From contig JACWAD010000081.1 of NCBI GenBank assembly GCA_014874175.1, positions 1 to 39,071 of the forward strand: a DNA stretch of 39,071 nucleotides, read 5' to 3'. The translations under genes were made by a program, and so were the position numbers. Under the pieces are notes generated by a model. It made no database searches, was not told the DNA's origin, and saw nothing but the letters and a program-made list of their open reading frames with translations. Positions 32,778 through 39,071 of the stretch are shown in pieces. Position 1 is the stretch's first letter; every line of letters begins with the position of its first letter. Source of the stretch: Thermoleophilia bacterium. Its GTDB lineage: Bacteria; Actinomycetota; Thermoleophilia; BMS3ABIN01.

Positions 32778-33956
32778 ATGAAGGGTAGAACAATTTTAGC
32801 CTCGCTGGTACTGGTTCTGTTCCTGGGACTGGTCGGCTTCACGGTCTGGGGAGTGCACAAGACCAACTCTCCGCAATTCTGCGAAAGCTGCCATATCATC
32901 AAGCCCTACGTGGATACCTGGCAGGCTTCCTACATGGGGAAGCGCGGCGTTACCTGCATCGACTGCCATTTTGACCCCGGCGTACTGGGTTATTTCCGGG
33001 GCAAGGTCTATTCTCTTATCAAGCTCACTGAGTACGCCTTCCGGACGTACGACCGGCCGCCGGCATCGGCCACCCTGCTCACCAGCACCGCCTGCCTGCA
33101 ATGCCATGGCGACCAGAAGAACTCGAAATATCCAGATGCCCAAGACGTGGTCAATCCAAATGCGGCCAGCTATCCAAAAATTGCCGTTACCGATCAGTAC
33201 GACCCAAATCCAGCGACACGGACCATCATGTTCCCTCACGACTTCCATGTCAATACGGCTCAGATCGCCTGCGCTGACTGTCATTCGGGCGTGGTGCATG
33301 GCAATAAGCTGCCGGGAACCAGCGATCAGCCGCAGGCGGCGGCAAAGACGGAGTTTTGCGCCAGCTGCCACACCGGCGACACGGCTCCCATCCTGTTTGG
33401 CAAGGTAAAGCTGACCGGCCAGCAGCACCCGGGGGTGCCCAAGATCGACATTGCCATCTGGCGCAACAATCACTGGCGGGTGGCGCACGGCCCCGGAGTC
33501 ATTAACGGCGTCATGTATGACAAGATACAGCCGCAGACATGCCTTGCCTGCCACCAGGATCCGACGGTGGCAAAGGTATGCAAGAGCTGCCATCTGCCGA
33601 CGGAGCCGACTTTCTCGGCAACGACCCAGACGCAAGAGGCCAGCGCCGCTCCGCTTAGCATGTTCGGCCTAGTGATCGGCATCTTTCTGGTGACGCTGGT
33701 GCCGTATCCGAAAGTACAAAAGTTTATTTTCGAGGGCTGGATTGCGCTCGTCCTTGCCGCTGCTGTCATGGTTACTGATCTTTATGCGATTTATGTTGTT
33801 ATGTCGGAGGTTGTGAAAACTACATCGGGCAACCGCAACATCGGGCCTGTAACACTATGGATTGCTTATATGATTGCCAGCGCCAGCCTGCTGACTTTCC
33901 TGTTCCACCAGGGCGTGCTGAAGCCGAGACGCAGGAGGCTGGAGCGGAAAAAATGA
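32778..33956 (+). CDS. Membrane-anchored heptaheme c-type cytochrome with NapC/NirT-like N-terminus
   Basis: 392 residues with seven CXXCH heme sites: Cys35, 60, 106, 165, 194, 255 and 268 (CESCH, CIDCH, CLQCH, CADCH, CASCH, CLACH, CKSCH). An N-terminal signal anchor (about 6-26) precedes the first heme, and FCESCHIIKPYVDTW resembles NapC/NirT quinol dehydrogenases. Three more membrane helices follow at about 294-310, 322-344 and 357-376, then a very basic end (RRRRLERKK). The heme domain is therefore extracytoplasmic and tied to the membrane at both ends. It is coupled by ATGA to the Rieske gene, so it is most likely the electron acceptor or a subunit of the b6-type complex. The C-terminal three-helix module is not typical of NapC. 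Confidence 0.85.
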   Translation: MKGRTILASLVLVLFLGLVGFTVWGVHKTNSPQFCESCHIIKPYVDTWQASYMGKRGVTCIDCHFDPGVLGYFRGKVYSLIKLTEYAFRTYDRPPASATLLTSTACLQCHGDQKNSKYPDAQDVVNPNAASYPKIAVTDQYDPNPATRTIMFPHDFHVNTAQIACADCHSGVVHGNKLPGTSDQPQAAAKTEFCASCHTGDTAPILFGKVKLTGQQHPGVPKIDIAIWRNNHWRVAHGPGVINGVMYDKIQPQTCLACHQDPTVAKVCKSCHLPTEPTFSATTQTQEASAAPLSMFGLVIGIFLVTLVPYPKVQKFIFEGWIALVLAAAVMVTDLYAIYVVMSEVVKTTSGNRNIGPVTLWIAYMIASASLLTFLFHQGVLKPRRRRLERKK

Positions 33957-34432
33957 ATGAAACAGAAAAAACAGGCGTGACGGAAGAAGAAAAGCAGGGC
34001 GGGCTGGAGGTTACACGCCGGCGCTTTCTCAGCTTTCTCTTCGGGCTGGCGACCGCCATTGGCCTGGGCGCCTTTGTGGCGCCGCTGGTCAGGTACGCCT
34101 ACCCCGTTATCAAGCCGGAGGAATACCCGAAGGTTAAAGTTGCTTCCGTGAGCGATGTCACCAGCGAGGGCGTCCGCTTCGACTACCAGGATGTGCCGTC
34201 CGAGCTGATCCAGCTGAAAGACAAAAGCTTTGCGGCCTACTCGCTTGTATGTACACATCTAGGATGTATTGTCAAATGGGAAGCAAACAACCATATTTTC
34301 CACTGCCCCTGCCACGGCGGCAAATTCGACGAGACGGGCAAGAATATCAGCGGGCCGCCGCCTAAACCTTTGACAAAATACAAGACTTCAGTTCAGGGTA
34401 ACGATATTTACGTGGAGGGAATTGCTTCATGA
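33953..34432 (+). CDS. Rieske [2Fe-2S] iron-sulfur protein
   Basis: Iron-sulfur subunit of a bc/b6-type complex that takes electrons from menaquinol or another quinol. From ATG 33953 it has 159 residues. The N-terminus carries a Tat-like motif TRRRFLSF and one transmembrane anchor (about 26-46). The cluster ligands are in CTHLGC (Cys100, His102, Cys105) and CPCHGG (Cys118, Cys120, His121), with the usual disulfide pair. GPPPKPL follows. The track start at 33857 is inside the previous gene. Overlaps of 4 bp (ATGA) on both sides show a tightly coupled operon. Confidence 0.95.
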   Translation: MNETEKTGVTEEEKQGGLEVTRRRFLSFLFGLATAIGLGAFVAPLVRYAYPVIKPEEYPKVKVASVSDVTSEGVRFDYQDVPSELIQLKDKSFAAYSLVCTHLGCIVKWEANNHIFHCPCHGGKFDETGKNISGPPPKPLTKYKTSVQGNDIYVEGIAS

Positions 34433-35079
34433 AGCTGGGCGTAGTTGATTTCCTGGATGAGCGGCTGGATGTCAGGCGCATTGCCCGCGAGTTTGCCGAG
34501 CACAGGGTGCCGGACCACGTCAACTGGCTGTACTGTTTTGGCGGCATTACTTTCCTGTGTTTCATGGTCCAGGTGGCGACGGGCATCCTGCTGGCGTTTT
34601 ATTACCAGCCCACGACCGCCAGCGCTTACACCAGCGTACTGCATATTTCCGATGACCTGCCCTTTGGCGTCATATTGAGGAGCCTGCACGCGTGGACTGC
34701 CAACATCATGATCATCATGGTTATTGTGCACATGCTGCGCGTCTTTTTCCATGGCGCCTACAGGCCGCCCCGGGAGCTAAACTGGGTCACGGGAGTGTTG
34801 TTGTTCTTCATGACGGTAACCTTTGGGTTCTCCGGTTACCTGTTGCCCATGAACCAGCTCTCCTACTGGGCAACCAAGGTCGGCAGCGAGATTGCGGGCG
34901 CGATGCCTTTTGTGGGCCAGTACATCCAGAATTTCATGCTGGGAGGCGCCAAGATCAGCGACCCGACGCTGACCAGGTTTTACGCCATCCACGTGGTTAT
35001 TCTGCCCGTTGTGCTGTCGGCTTTTCTGGCGGCGCATTTTTACATGATTCGCAAGCAGGGAATTGCAGATCCGCTCTAG
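34429..35079 (+). CDS. Cytochrome b6-type subunit (N-terminal half of cytochrome b)
   Basis: 216 residues with four membrane helices. The heme b ligands are His87/His101 (13 residues apart) and His188/His203 (14 apart, the spacing of b6 rather than bc1). Cys36 in LYCFGGITF aligns with the cytochrome b6 cysteine (Cys35) that binds the extra heme ci, so a third, covalently bound heme is likely. The quinone-site region ITFLCFMVQVATG is conserved. The split from subunit IV also marks the b6f/Gram-positive type. ATG overlaps the Rieske stop. Gram-positive homologues are called QcrB. Confidence 0.94.
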   Translation: MKLGVVDFLDERLDVRRIAREFAEHRVPDHVNWLYCFGGITFLCFMVQVATGILLAFYYQPTTASAYTSVLHISDDLPFGVILRSLHAWTANIMIIMVIVHMLRVFFHGAYRPPRELNWVTGVLLFFMTVTFGFSGYLLPMNQLSYWATKVGSEIAGAMPFVGQYIQNFMLGGAKISDPTLTRFYAIHVVILPVVLSAFLAAHFYMIRKQGIADPL

Positions 35080-35092
35080 GCGAGGGAGAGTA

Positions 35093-35506
35093 ATGAGTCC
35101 GGAAAATGAACAGCACTCTGATCACGGCGAAGGCGGAGTACCGTTTCTTCCCGATCATTTCGTCAAGGAACTGGCGGTAATTACCCTGATCATGGGAGTG
35201 CTGATTTTTTTGGCGACGCTGATGCCGGCGCCGGTGGGCCTGCCTGCTGATCCTCTAAAGACGCCGGCCGGCATCAAGCCTGAATGGTATTTCCTCAGCG
35301 TTTACCAGATACTAAAATATGTTCCAAAAAATGTCGGCATCGCCTGGTCTTTTCTGATCTTCCCGCCAATTTTGATAATTTTCCCGTTTTTTTACAGGCA
35401 GTACACTCGTTTCAAATACGGGCGGCTGATCCTGCACACATTGGGGGCGCTGGGAGTGCTGTTTGCGGTTTTCCTGGCCTTCCTTGCTTATCTGGGGTTT
35501 GAGTAA
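35093..35506 (+). CDS. Subunit IV-type cytochrome b C-terminal half
   Basis: 137 residues from ATG 35093 (GGGAGAG upstream; the track start at 35063 is inside the previous gene). Three membrane helices are visible (about 27-43, 80-98 and 111-134). The quinol-site motif is PEWYFLS, with the Glu of PEWY. Together with the cytochrome b6-type protein it makes the eight-helix core. There is no fused c-type heme domain, in contrast to QcrC of Bacillus. Last gene of the operon; no clear terminator follows. Confidence 0.93.
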   Translation: MSPENEQHSDHGEGGVPFLPDHFVKELAVITLIMGVLIFLATLMPAPVGLPADPLKTPAGIKPEWYFLSVYQILKYVPKNVGIAWSFLIFPPILIIFPFFYRQYTRFKYGRLILHTLGALGVLFAVFLAFLAYLGFE

Positions 35507-35702
35507 GGAGAAGCAGGGCCGCTTTGTGTTTCGGCAAGAGTTTTGTTAGAAAGGGGCGGCGTTTGGATCAGCAAAGGGGTGGTGGCTCAGGACAAAGGCT
35601 TGCGCCGGCCGAATGAGGTAAATGCTTTTCCCAGTTTCCCTATCCGGGAAGGATGAACCGCCGGGGCCGCATATGAGCGGACGGTTGAGGCGGGGAGGTG
35701 AC
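35507..35702 (+). other. Intergenic region with GC-rich dyads after the cytochrome operon
   Basis: About 195 nt without a convincing gene. A composite stem AACCG...CCGC-ATATGA-GCGG-A-CGGTT lies at about 35656-35686, preceded by a CCCTATCCGGG-like segment. It ends with an excellent Shine-Dalgarno-like GGGGAGGTGA (35692-35701) 8 nt before an ATG at 35710. That ATG opens only a 60-codon frame antisense to the tiny membrane ORF. It could be a structured RNA; no known riboswitch is recognised. Confidence 0.3.
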
Positions 35703-35840
35703 TTAACGGATGGGAATATCGCAGCGGTTGCGCCTCAGCTCGCGCCGCCAGGTGACGATCAGCTCGCCGATGACAAAAGCAGTGATTCCCAGGCCGAAGC
35801 CGATCACCGTGAAAGCCTCAATGGTTGCCATTGTATCCAA
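35703..35840 (-). CDS. Tiny single-span membrane protein (42-45 aa)
   Basis: On the minus strand TTG 35840 has AAGGAAGG about 6 nt upstream; ATG 35831 is the alternative start. The product has one hydrophobic helix rich in Gly (AFTVIGFGLGITAFVIGELI), then a strongly basic cytoplasmic-type tail (WRRELRRNR). The track shows it only as the end of a longer shadow ORF (35703-35993) whose first half is not protein-like. It has a promoter candidate of its own at 35886-35914. It lies directly downstream of, and opposite to, the b6/subunit IV operon. Family unknown. Confidence 0.55.
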   Translation of the reverse strand: MDTMATIEAFTVIGFGLGITAFVIGELIVTWRRELRRNRCDIPIR

Positions 35841-35885
35841 GGGGCACCTTCCTTTTCTTCCTGACGTTTGCAGCGTTAGCATAGT

Positions 35886-35914
35886 ATCATAGTTGGCTTT
35901 AGCCCTTTTAGCAA
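35886..35914 (-). promoter_or_regulatory. Promoter candidate for the tiny ORF at 35703-35840
   Basis: On the minus strand TTGCTA (35914-35909), 17-nt spacer, TATGAT (35891-35886). The same DNA carries a + strand TATCAT (35885-35890) with a weak CTGACG -35, which could serve the glycosyltransferase gene, so divergent promoters may overlap here. Confidence 0.45.
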
Positions 35915-35968
35915 GCGGCTGATAGAGTGGCTCCGGTGCGGGGAGTACCGGAACCAGAGGGGAGCAGA

Positions 35969-37612
35969 ATGGCTGCGGAGGCATCCGGGTCAAACGCTGT
36001 GGCTGGCAAGAAACAGGAAAGCCCGATCATTTTCTGGCTGCTGGGTGTCTTTTTGCTGGCGGCAGCACTGAGGACCATCGCCGTGTTAACACGGCAGATG
36101 GTCCAGTTTGATGAAGCATCATACGCGCGAATGGCCGAAAACCTTCTCCTTGGCCATGCCCCCTGGGACATTACCCATACTTCCGCTGTTCATCTTTCTG
36201 TTCTTTATCCAGTTGTTATTGCCTCCTTCGCCGTTGTCATCCGCAGCTATGTTGCTGCCGGTTATGTCGTCTCGGTTCTGTTCGGCTCATTGCTTGTTTT
36301 ACCAACATTTATGTTTGGAAAGGTGATGTGGAACCGCCGCGTGGGCGTTGCTGCGGCGGCGCTGGTTGCCGTGCTGCCGGTGATGATTGACAAGAGCAGC
36401 ACTATCGATGGCCAGAACCTGTATGCGTTCTGGCTTATGTGCGCCATGTTTTTTGGTTACAGAATGCAGTTTACGAAGCGGTGCATGTGCGGCATGCTGG
36501 CCGGGACCTGCCTGGGCATCGCATATCTTGATGATCCGACGGCGCTTTATTATCTCGTTGTCCTGTTCGGTCTGCTGGTCATTATAGGCTTCCGGCAGGA
36601 AGTCGCCAGCTACGCCAACAGGGCGGCCTCCCATTTTGTCCTTATGTTTGCATTGTTCGCCATTCCCAATATCATCTTCATGTCAGTCGAGGTTGGCGGT
36701 TTTACCGTGCAGGCGCGGCCGGTTGACGAGCTGTATGCGGCTGTTCATAACCTGAGGCCGCAGAGCCTTGAGTGGGACCGGCAGATGATGAGGCTGGACA
36801 GCTCGGGCAACCTGGTCTTGCCGCGCCTGCAGCAGGGTGACGGACTGGCTGTGACCCTCATCAGGAATCCCACCGGTGTTTTTACGGCAATACTCAGGCA
36901 GATCAATTTCTATTACATTCGAAATGTGGCGACACTTTTTCCAGCCTGGCTGCTGATGTTGATCGGGCTCGGAGTCTTCAAAACGGTCTGGAGCCGCAGG
37001 GAGGCATTAAAATACGGCTATTTTGCGCTGATGCTGCTGCCGCTGGCCACGCTGCCCCTCAAGTGGCCGGATGTGCGCTTCATGATGCCGTATATACCAA
37101 TATTCATGCTCTGGGCGGCCAGAGGCTGGCTTGGCCTGGAGGCCTGGGGTGTCGGCTCAGTGAGCCAGGTGCTGGGATGGAAGCATGACAATCCGCGCCG
37201 AAAGTTGGCAGTGCAGGTGGCGATTGCGATACTGGTGCTCGCGCCGGTGGCGGCGCTTGGCCTCTGGTCTGTAGCCCAAACAGATTATCCGGTCCAGTAC
37301 AAACAGGCGGGCGAGTGGCTCAAGGACCATGGCGGCGATGGCAGCCGCATTATGAGCCGCGAGTCATCTACTGCATATTATGCCGGCGGCACTCTGGTGA
37401 TGTTGCCATACGCGTCGATGCAGCAGGTGCTGGATTATGGCCACCGCCAGCATGCTGACTTTCTGGTAATTTCACAGCAGCAGGTCGATCAGTTGCGTCC
37501 CCAGCTTAAGGATTTGATGAATCCAGCCCTTGCCGGACCTAGGCTTAAGATGGTATACCGTTACGGCGCCGGCACGGGCGCTGATATAATCGTTTACCGG
37601 CTCTTAAGCTGA
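35969..37612 (+). CDS. GT-C fold glycosyltransferase (GT39/ArnT-like), polytopic membrane protein
   Basis: 547 residues with about ten or more hydrophobic helices. The first loop contains the acidic motif FDEASYARMAENLLLG, typical of the catalytic Asp/Glu of lipid-linked-sugar transferases. A non-membrane C-terminal region (about 460-547) follows. Such enzymes transfer sugars from polyprenyl-phosphate donors to proteins or cell-envelope lipids outside the membrane; the acceptor is unknown. ATG 35969 has AGGGGAG about 5 nt upstream and is preferred over GTG 35927. No other glycan genes are adjacent. Confidence 0.78.
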   Translation: MAAEASGSNAVAGKKQESPIIFWLLGVFLLAAALRTIAVLTRQMVQFDEASYARMAENLLLGHAPWDITHTSAVHLSVLYPVVIASFAVVIRSYVAAGYVVSVLFGSLLVLPTFMFGKVMWNRRVGVAAAALVAVLPVMIDKSSTIDGQNLYAFWLMCAMFFGYRMQFTKRCMCGMLAGTCLGIAYLDDPTALYYLVVLFGLLVIIGFRQEVASYANRAASHFVLMFALFAIPNIIFMSVEVGGFTVQARPVDELYAAVHNLRPQSLEWDRQMMRLDSSGNLVLPRLQQGDGLAVTLIRNPTGVFTAILRQINFYYIRNVATLFPAWLLMLIGLGVFKTVWSRREALKYGYFALMLLPLATLPLKWPDVRFMMPYIPIFMLWAARGWLGLEAWGVGSVSQVLGWKHDNPRRKLAVQVAIAILVLAPVAALGLWSVAQTDYPVQYKQAGEWLKDHGGDGSRIMSRESSTAYYAGGTLVMLPYASMQQVLDYGHRQHADFLVISQQQVDQLRPQLKDLMNPALAGPRLKMVYRYGAGTGADIIVYRLLS

Positions 37613-37687
37613 CGCCCGGCGGCGCTCGTAAAATGCAGTACATCTGTAGCATCTGCTTTTATTACGGTATGACCGGCAGTCAAAATC

Positions 37688-38530
37688 ATGGATAACGGTT
37701 TTCCCGACAGGCTGTATAACTGGGGCACGAGCAGCGGTTTGCGCATTGTCGCCATCGTCGTTGCCGCAGTTGCCTTTTATTTCATAACCCGCACCCTGTT
37801 CCGGCGCTTGCTGAAAGTTGCCCGCCGGGTAGGCGAGGGCGATCTGGTCACGCGCGAGCAGGAGATGCGGGCCCGCACGCTGGCCGGCATCATCCGGGGC
37901 TTGCTTATCGCCGTTATTTTCGTGATCGTGTCCCTGATGGTGTTGCATGAGCTGGGTTATGACGTCGGCCCGCTCCTGGCAGGGGCCGGCATTGCCGGTC
38001 TTGCTGTCGGCCTGGGAGCCCAGACGCTGGTAAAGGACATGATTGGCGGTTTTTTCATTCTGCTGGAAGGCCAGTTTAATGTTGGCGACGTGGTTGAAGT
38101 TGGCGGCGTCACGGGCAAGGTAGAGGCGATTAAGTTAAGGACTACCCAGGTCCGGGATGATGAAGGCGTCCTGCACGTGGTTCCAAACGGGGAGATGCGT
38201 GTTGTCTCAAACCTGACCAAGGACTGGTCAAAAGTAAACCTTGATTTCGATGTTGACATCCAGGAGGATGTTGACAAAGTGATTGACATAATCAAGGATG
38301 CGTCGCGCAGGGCGGCTCAGGATGGATCGCCTGTTGGTGTGTATATTCTCGAAGGGCCTGATGTACTTGGAGTCGAATCGCTGAAGGGCAAGACGGTCAG
38401 CATCCGTGTGGTGGCGCGGACCGAGCCCTTCCGGGACGCGGCGGTGGCCCGCGAGATCCGCCGGCTGGTGGCAAAGTCGCTGGCGGAGAACAAAGTAAAT
38501 GCAGGGGACTATACCGGATCTCAGGCTTAA
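37688..38530 (+). CDS. Small-conductance mechanosensitive channel, MscS family
   Basis: Releases solutes on hypo-osmotic shock. 280 residues with three N-terminal membrane helices (about 17-36, 67-88 and 93-113). The pore helix is Gly/Ala-rich (AGAGIAGLAVGLGAQTLVKD), followed by the MscS signature GGFFILLEGQFNVGDVVEVGG and VPNGEM of the beta domain. An alpha/beta C-terminal domain follows (200-275). ATG 37688, without a strong Shine-Dalgarno. The 75-bp gap before it contains nothing recognisable. A weak hairpin follows the stop. Confidence 0.92.
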   Translation: MDNGFPDRLYNWGTSSGLRIVAIVVAAVAFYFITRTLFRRLLKVARRVGEGDLVTREQEMRARTLAGIIRGLLIAVIFVIVSLMVLHELGYDVGPLLAGAGIAGLAVGLGAQTLVKDMIGGFFILLEGQFNVGDVVEVGGVTGKVEAIKLRTTQVRDDEGVLHVVPNGEMRVVSNLTKDWSKVNLDFDVDIQEDVDKVIDIIKDASRRAAQDGSPVGVYILEGPDVLGVESLKGKTVSIRVVARTEPFRDAAVAREIRRLVAKSLAENKVNAGDYTGSQA

Positions 38531-38533
38531 ATG

Positions 38534-38566
38534 TTGATCAGTGGATCAAGTTTCTGATTTGTTTTT
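38534..38566 (+). terminator. Weak terminator candidate after the MscS gene
   Basis: Perfect stem TTGATC-AGTG-GATCAA, then a T-rich stretch (GTTTCTGATTTGTTTTT) that is not immediately adjacent. The next bases (CCAAAGCCTAACATCCAAAATCC) resemble another 7-bp-period repeat. Confidence 0.4.
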
Positions 38567-38618
38567 ATCCAAAGCCTAACATCCAAAATCCAACGTCTGC
38601 TTTTAGGAGGCGATCGCC

Positions 38619-38939
38619 ATGTCAAGAATGGATCTGCCTGACTGGTATGTGAATGTGCGCAGCAAGTATCCCCAGCTAATGGAGGCTCTTGATAACCTGG
38701 GCGAGGTAGTCAGCCATCAGGGCCCCGTCGATGAAAAAAACGGGCACCTTATCCGTTTGGCTGCCGCCGCCGCCATCCGCTCCGAGGGCGCTGTCCACAG
38801 TCACGCGCGCCGGGCGCTTCAGGCGGGAGCATCCCCCGAGGAAGTAAGTCAGGCCATTATTATGCTTACAAGCACCGTCGGTTTTCCCGCCGTTTCGGCG
38901 GCCCTTACCTGGGTGGATGACATTCTTGAGGAACGCTAG
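38619..38939 (+). CDS. Carboxymuconolactone decarboxylase / AhpD-like domain protein
   Basis: 106 residues, all helical, with the CMD-domain pattern LIRLAAAAAIRSEGAVHSHARRALQAGASPEEVSQAIIML. The AhpD peroxidase-type Cys-x-x-Cys is absent: Ser-Glu-Gly-Ala takes its place before HSHARRAL. A thiol-based reductase activity is therefore unlikely. The substrate is unknown. AGGAGG at about 38607 precedes the ATG at good spacing. It may be monocistronic. Confidence 0.82.
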   Translation: MSRMDLPDWYVNVRSKYPQLMEALDNLGEVVSHQGPVDEKNGHLIRLAAAAAIRSEGAVHSHARRALQAGASPEEVSQAIIMLTSTVGFPAVSAALTWVDDILEER

Positions 38940-38962
38940 CGGCCAGCCCCGGTGAGAATCCT

Positions 38963-39055
38963 TTATTTCTTCTTCCTCGAGAGGAGTGCCAGGGCGGGGT
39001 ATGCAAATGGTGGGAAAAACCCTACAAACAAGCCAAAAAAGGGCCAGAAATTCAT
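38963..39055 (-). CDS. Tiny hydrophobic ORF at the window edge (30 aa), possibly the end of a longer gene
   Basis: On the minus strand ATG 39055 opens a 30-residue frame that is almost wholly hydrophobic and aromatic (FWPFFGLFVGFFPPFAYPAL) and ends in a basic tail RKKK. AAGG lies 9 nt upstream. The frame is also open to the right edge, so it could instead be the C-terminus of a larger membrane protein. It is convergent with the CMD gene. Confidence 0.4.
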   Translation of the reverse strand: MNFWPFFGLFVGFFPPFAYPALALLSRKKK

Positions 39056-39071
39056 CTGGAATTGCCTTGAC

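Noticed and set aside
35656-35700. Group II intron domain V remnant
   Set aside because: GAACCG...CGGTT resembles it superficially, but the AGC/GAAA features and the stem lengths do not match, and no intron-encoded protein is near.
35710-35892. 60-aa + strand ORF with a strong Shine-Dalgarno
   Set aside because: It is antisense to the tiny membrane ORF, and its composition looks like the complement of a membrane helix. Not called as a gene, but the Shine-Dalgarno is recorded under the intergenic region.
37636-37698. 20-aa ORF MQYICSICFYYG before the MscS gene
   Set aside because: No Shine-Dalgarno and no further support; it overlaps the MscS start.

Overview
The window is a high-GC, gene-dense bacterial chromosome segment made of conserved housekeeping operons. 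It contains no prophage, IS element, CRISPR array, tRNA or rRNA that I can recognise. A WhiG/FliA-type sigma factor follows yraN-comM-dprA-xer. An actinobacterial-style block (B12/radical SAM protein, DUF2344 protein, RNase E/G, L21, L27, Obg) follows mrdA-rodA. A Rieske/cytochrome b6 complex sits beside a seven-heme cytochrome. Together these suggest a deep-branching, probably anaerobic or facultative member of the Actinomycetota. That placement is an inference from gene order and protein style only. Nearly every gene is on the + strand, and GTG or TTG starts and 4-bp overlaps are common.

Layout. 1-3.5 kb: elongasome genes (PBP2, cut by the window edge, and RodA) and a DUF697-like protein. 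3.6-8.1 kb: TIGR03960 and TIGR03936 radical-SAM pair and RNase E/G. 8.3-11.8 kb: L21, L27, Obg GTPase and a stray pyrF. 11.8-14.4 kb: LysM protein, D,D-carboxypeptidase and a PfkB-family sugar-phosphate kinase. 14.6-21.6 kb: plsX-acpP-rnc-smc-ftsY, divergent from a tiny membrane-protein gene. 22-26.5 kb: ffh, S16, KhpA, TrmD, L19, LepB and RNase HII. rimM, normally found between khpA and trmD, is absent from this locus. 26.6-31.7 kb: yraN, comM, dprA, xerC/D and the sigma factor. 31.7-32.3 kb (minus strand): a tiny membrane protein followed by a DUF192 lipoprotein. 32.8-35.5 kb: heptaheme cytochrome, Rieske, cytochrome b6 and subunit IV, tightly overlapped as one electron-transfer complex. 35.7-39 kb: another tiny minus-strand membrane protein, a GT-C glycosyltransferase, an MscS channel, a CMD/AhpD-like protein, and a last tiny minus-strand ORF at the edge.

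The most interesting signals are these. Four unlisted tiny (30-45 aa) hydrophobic ORFs lie on the minus strand in intergenic gaps, two of them flanking the cytochrome operon. RNase III has Ala in place of one of its four conserved catalytic carboxylates. A promoter upstream of ffh would start transcription directly into an intrinsic-terminator hairpin, and a 35-codon leader ORF with a strong Shine-Dalgarno follows it. The cytochrome operon encodes no recognisable cytochrome c1 or f but does encode a membrane-anchored heptaheme protein. Two families of short intergenic repeats are present, one with a 6-7 bp period that supplies the likely start codons of two genes.
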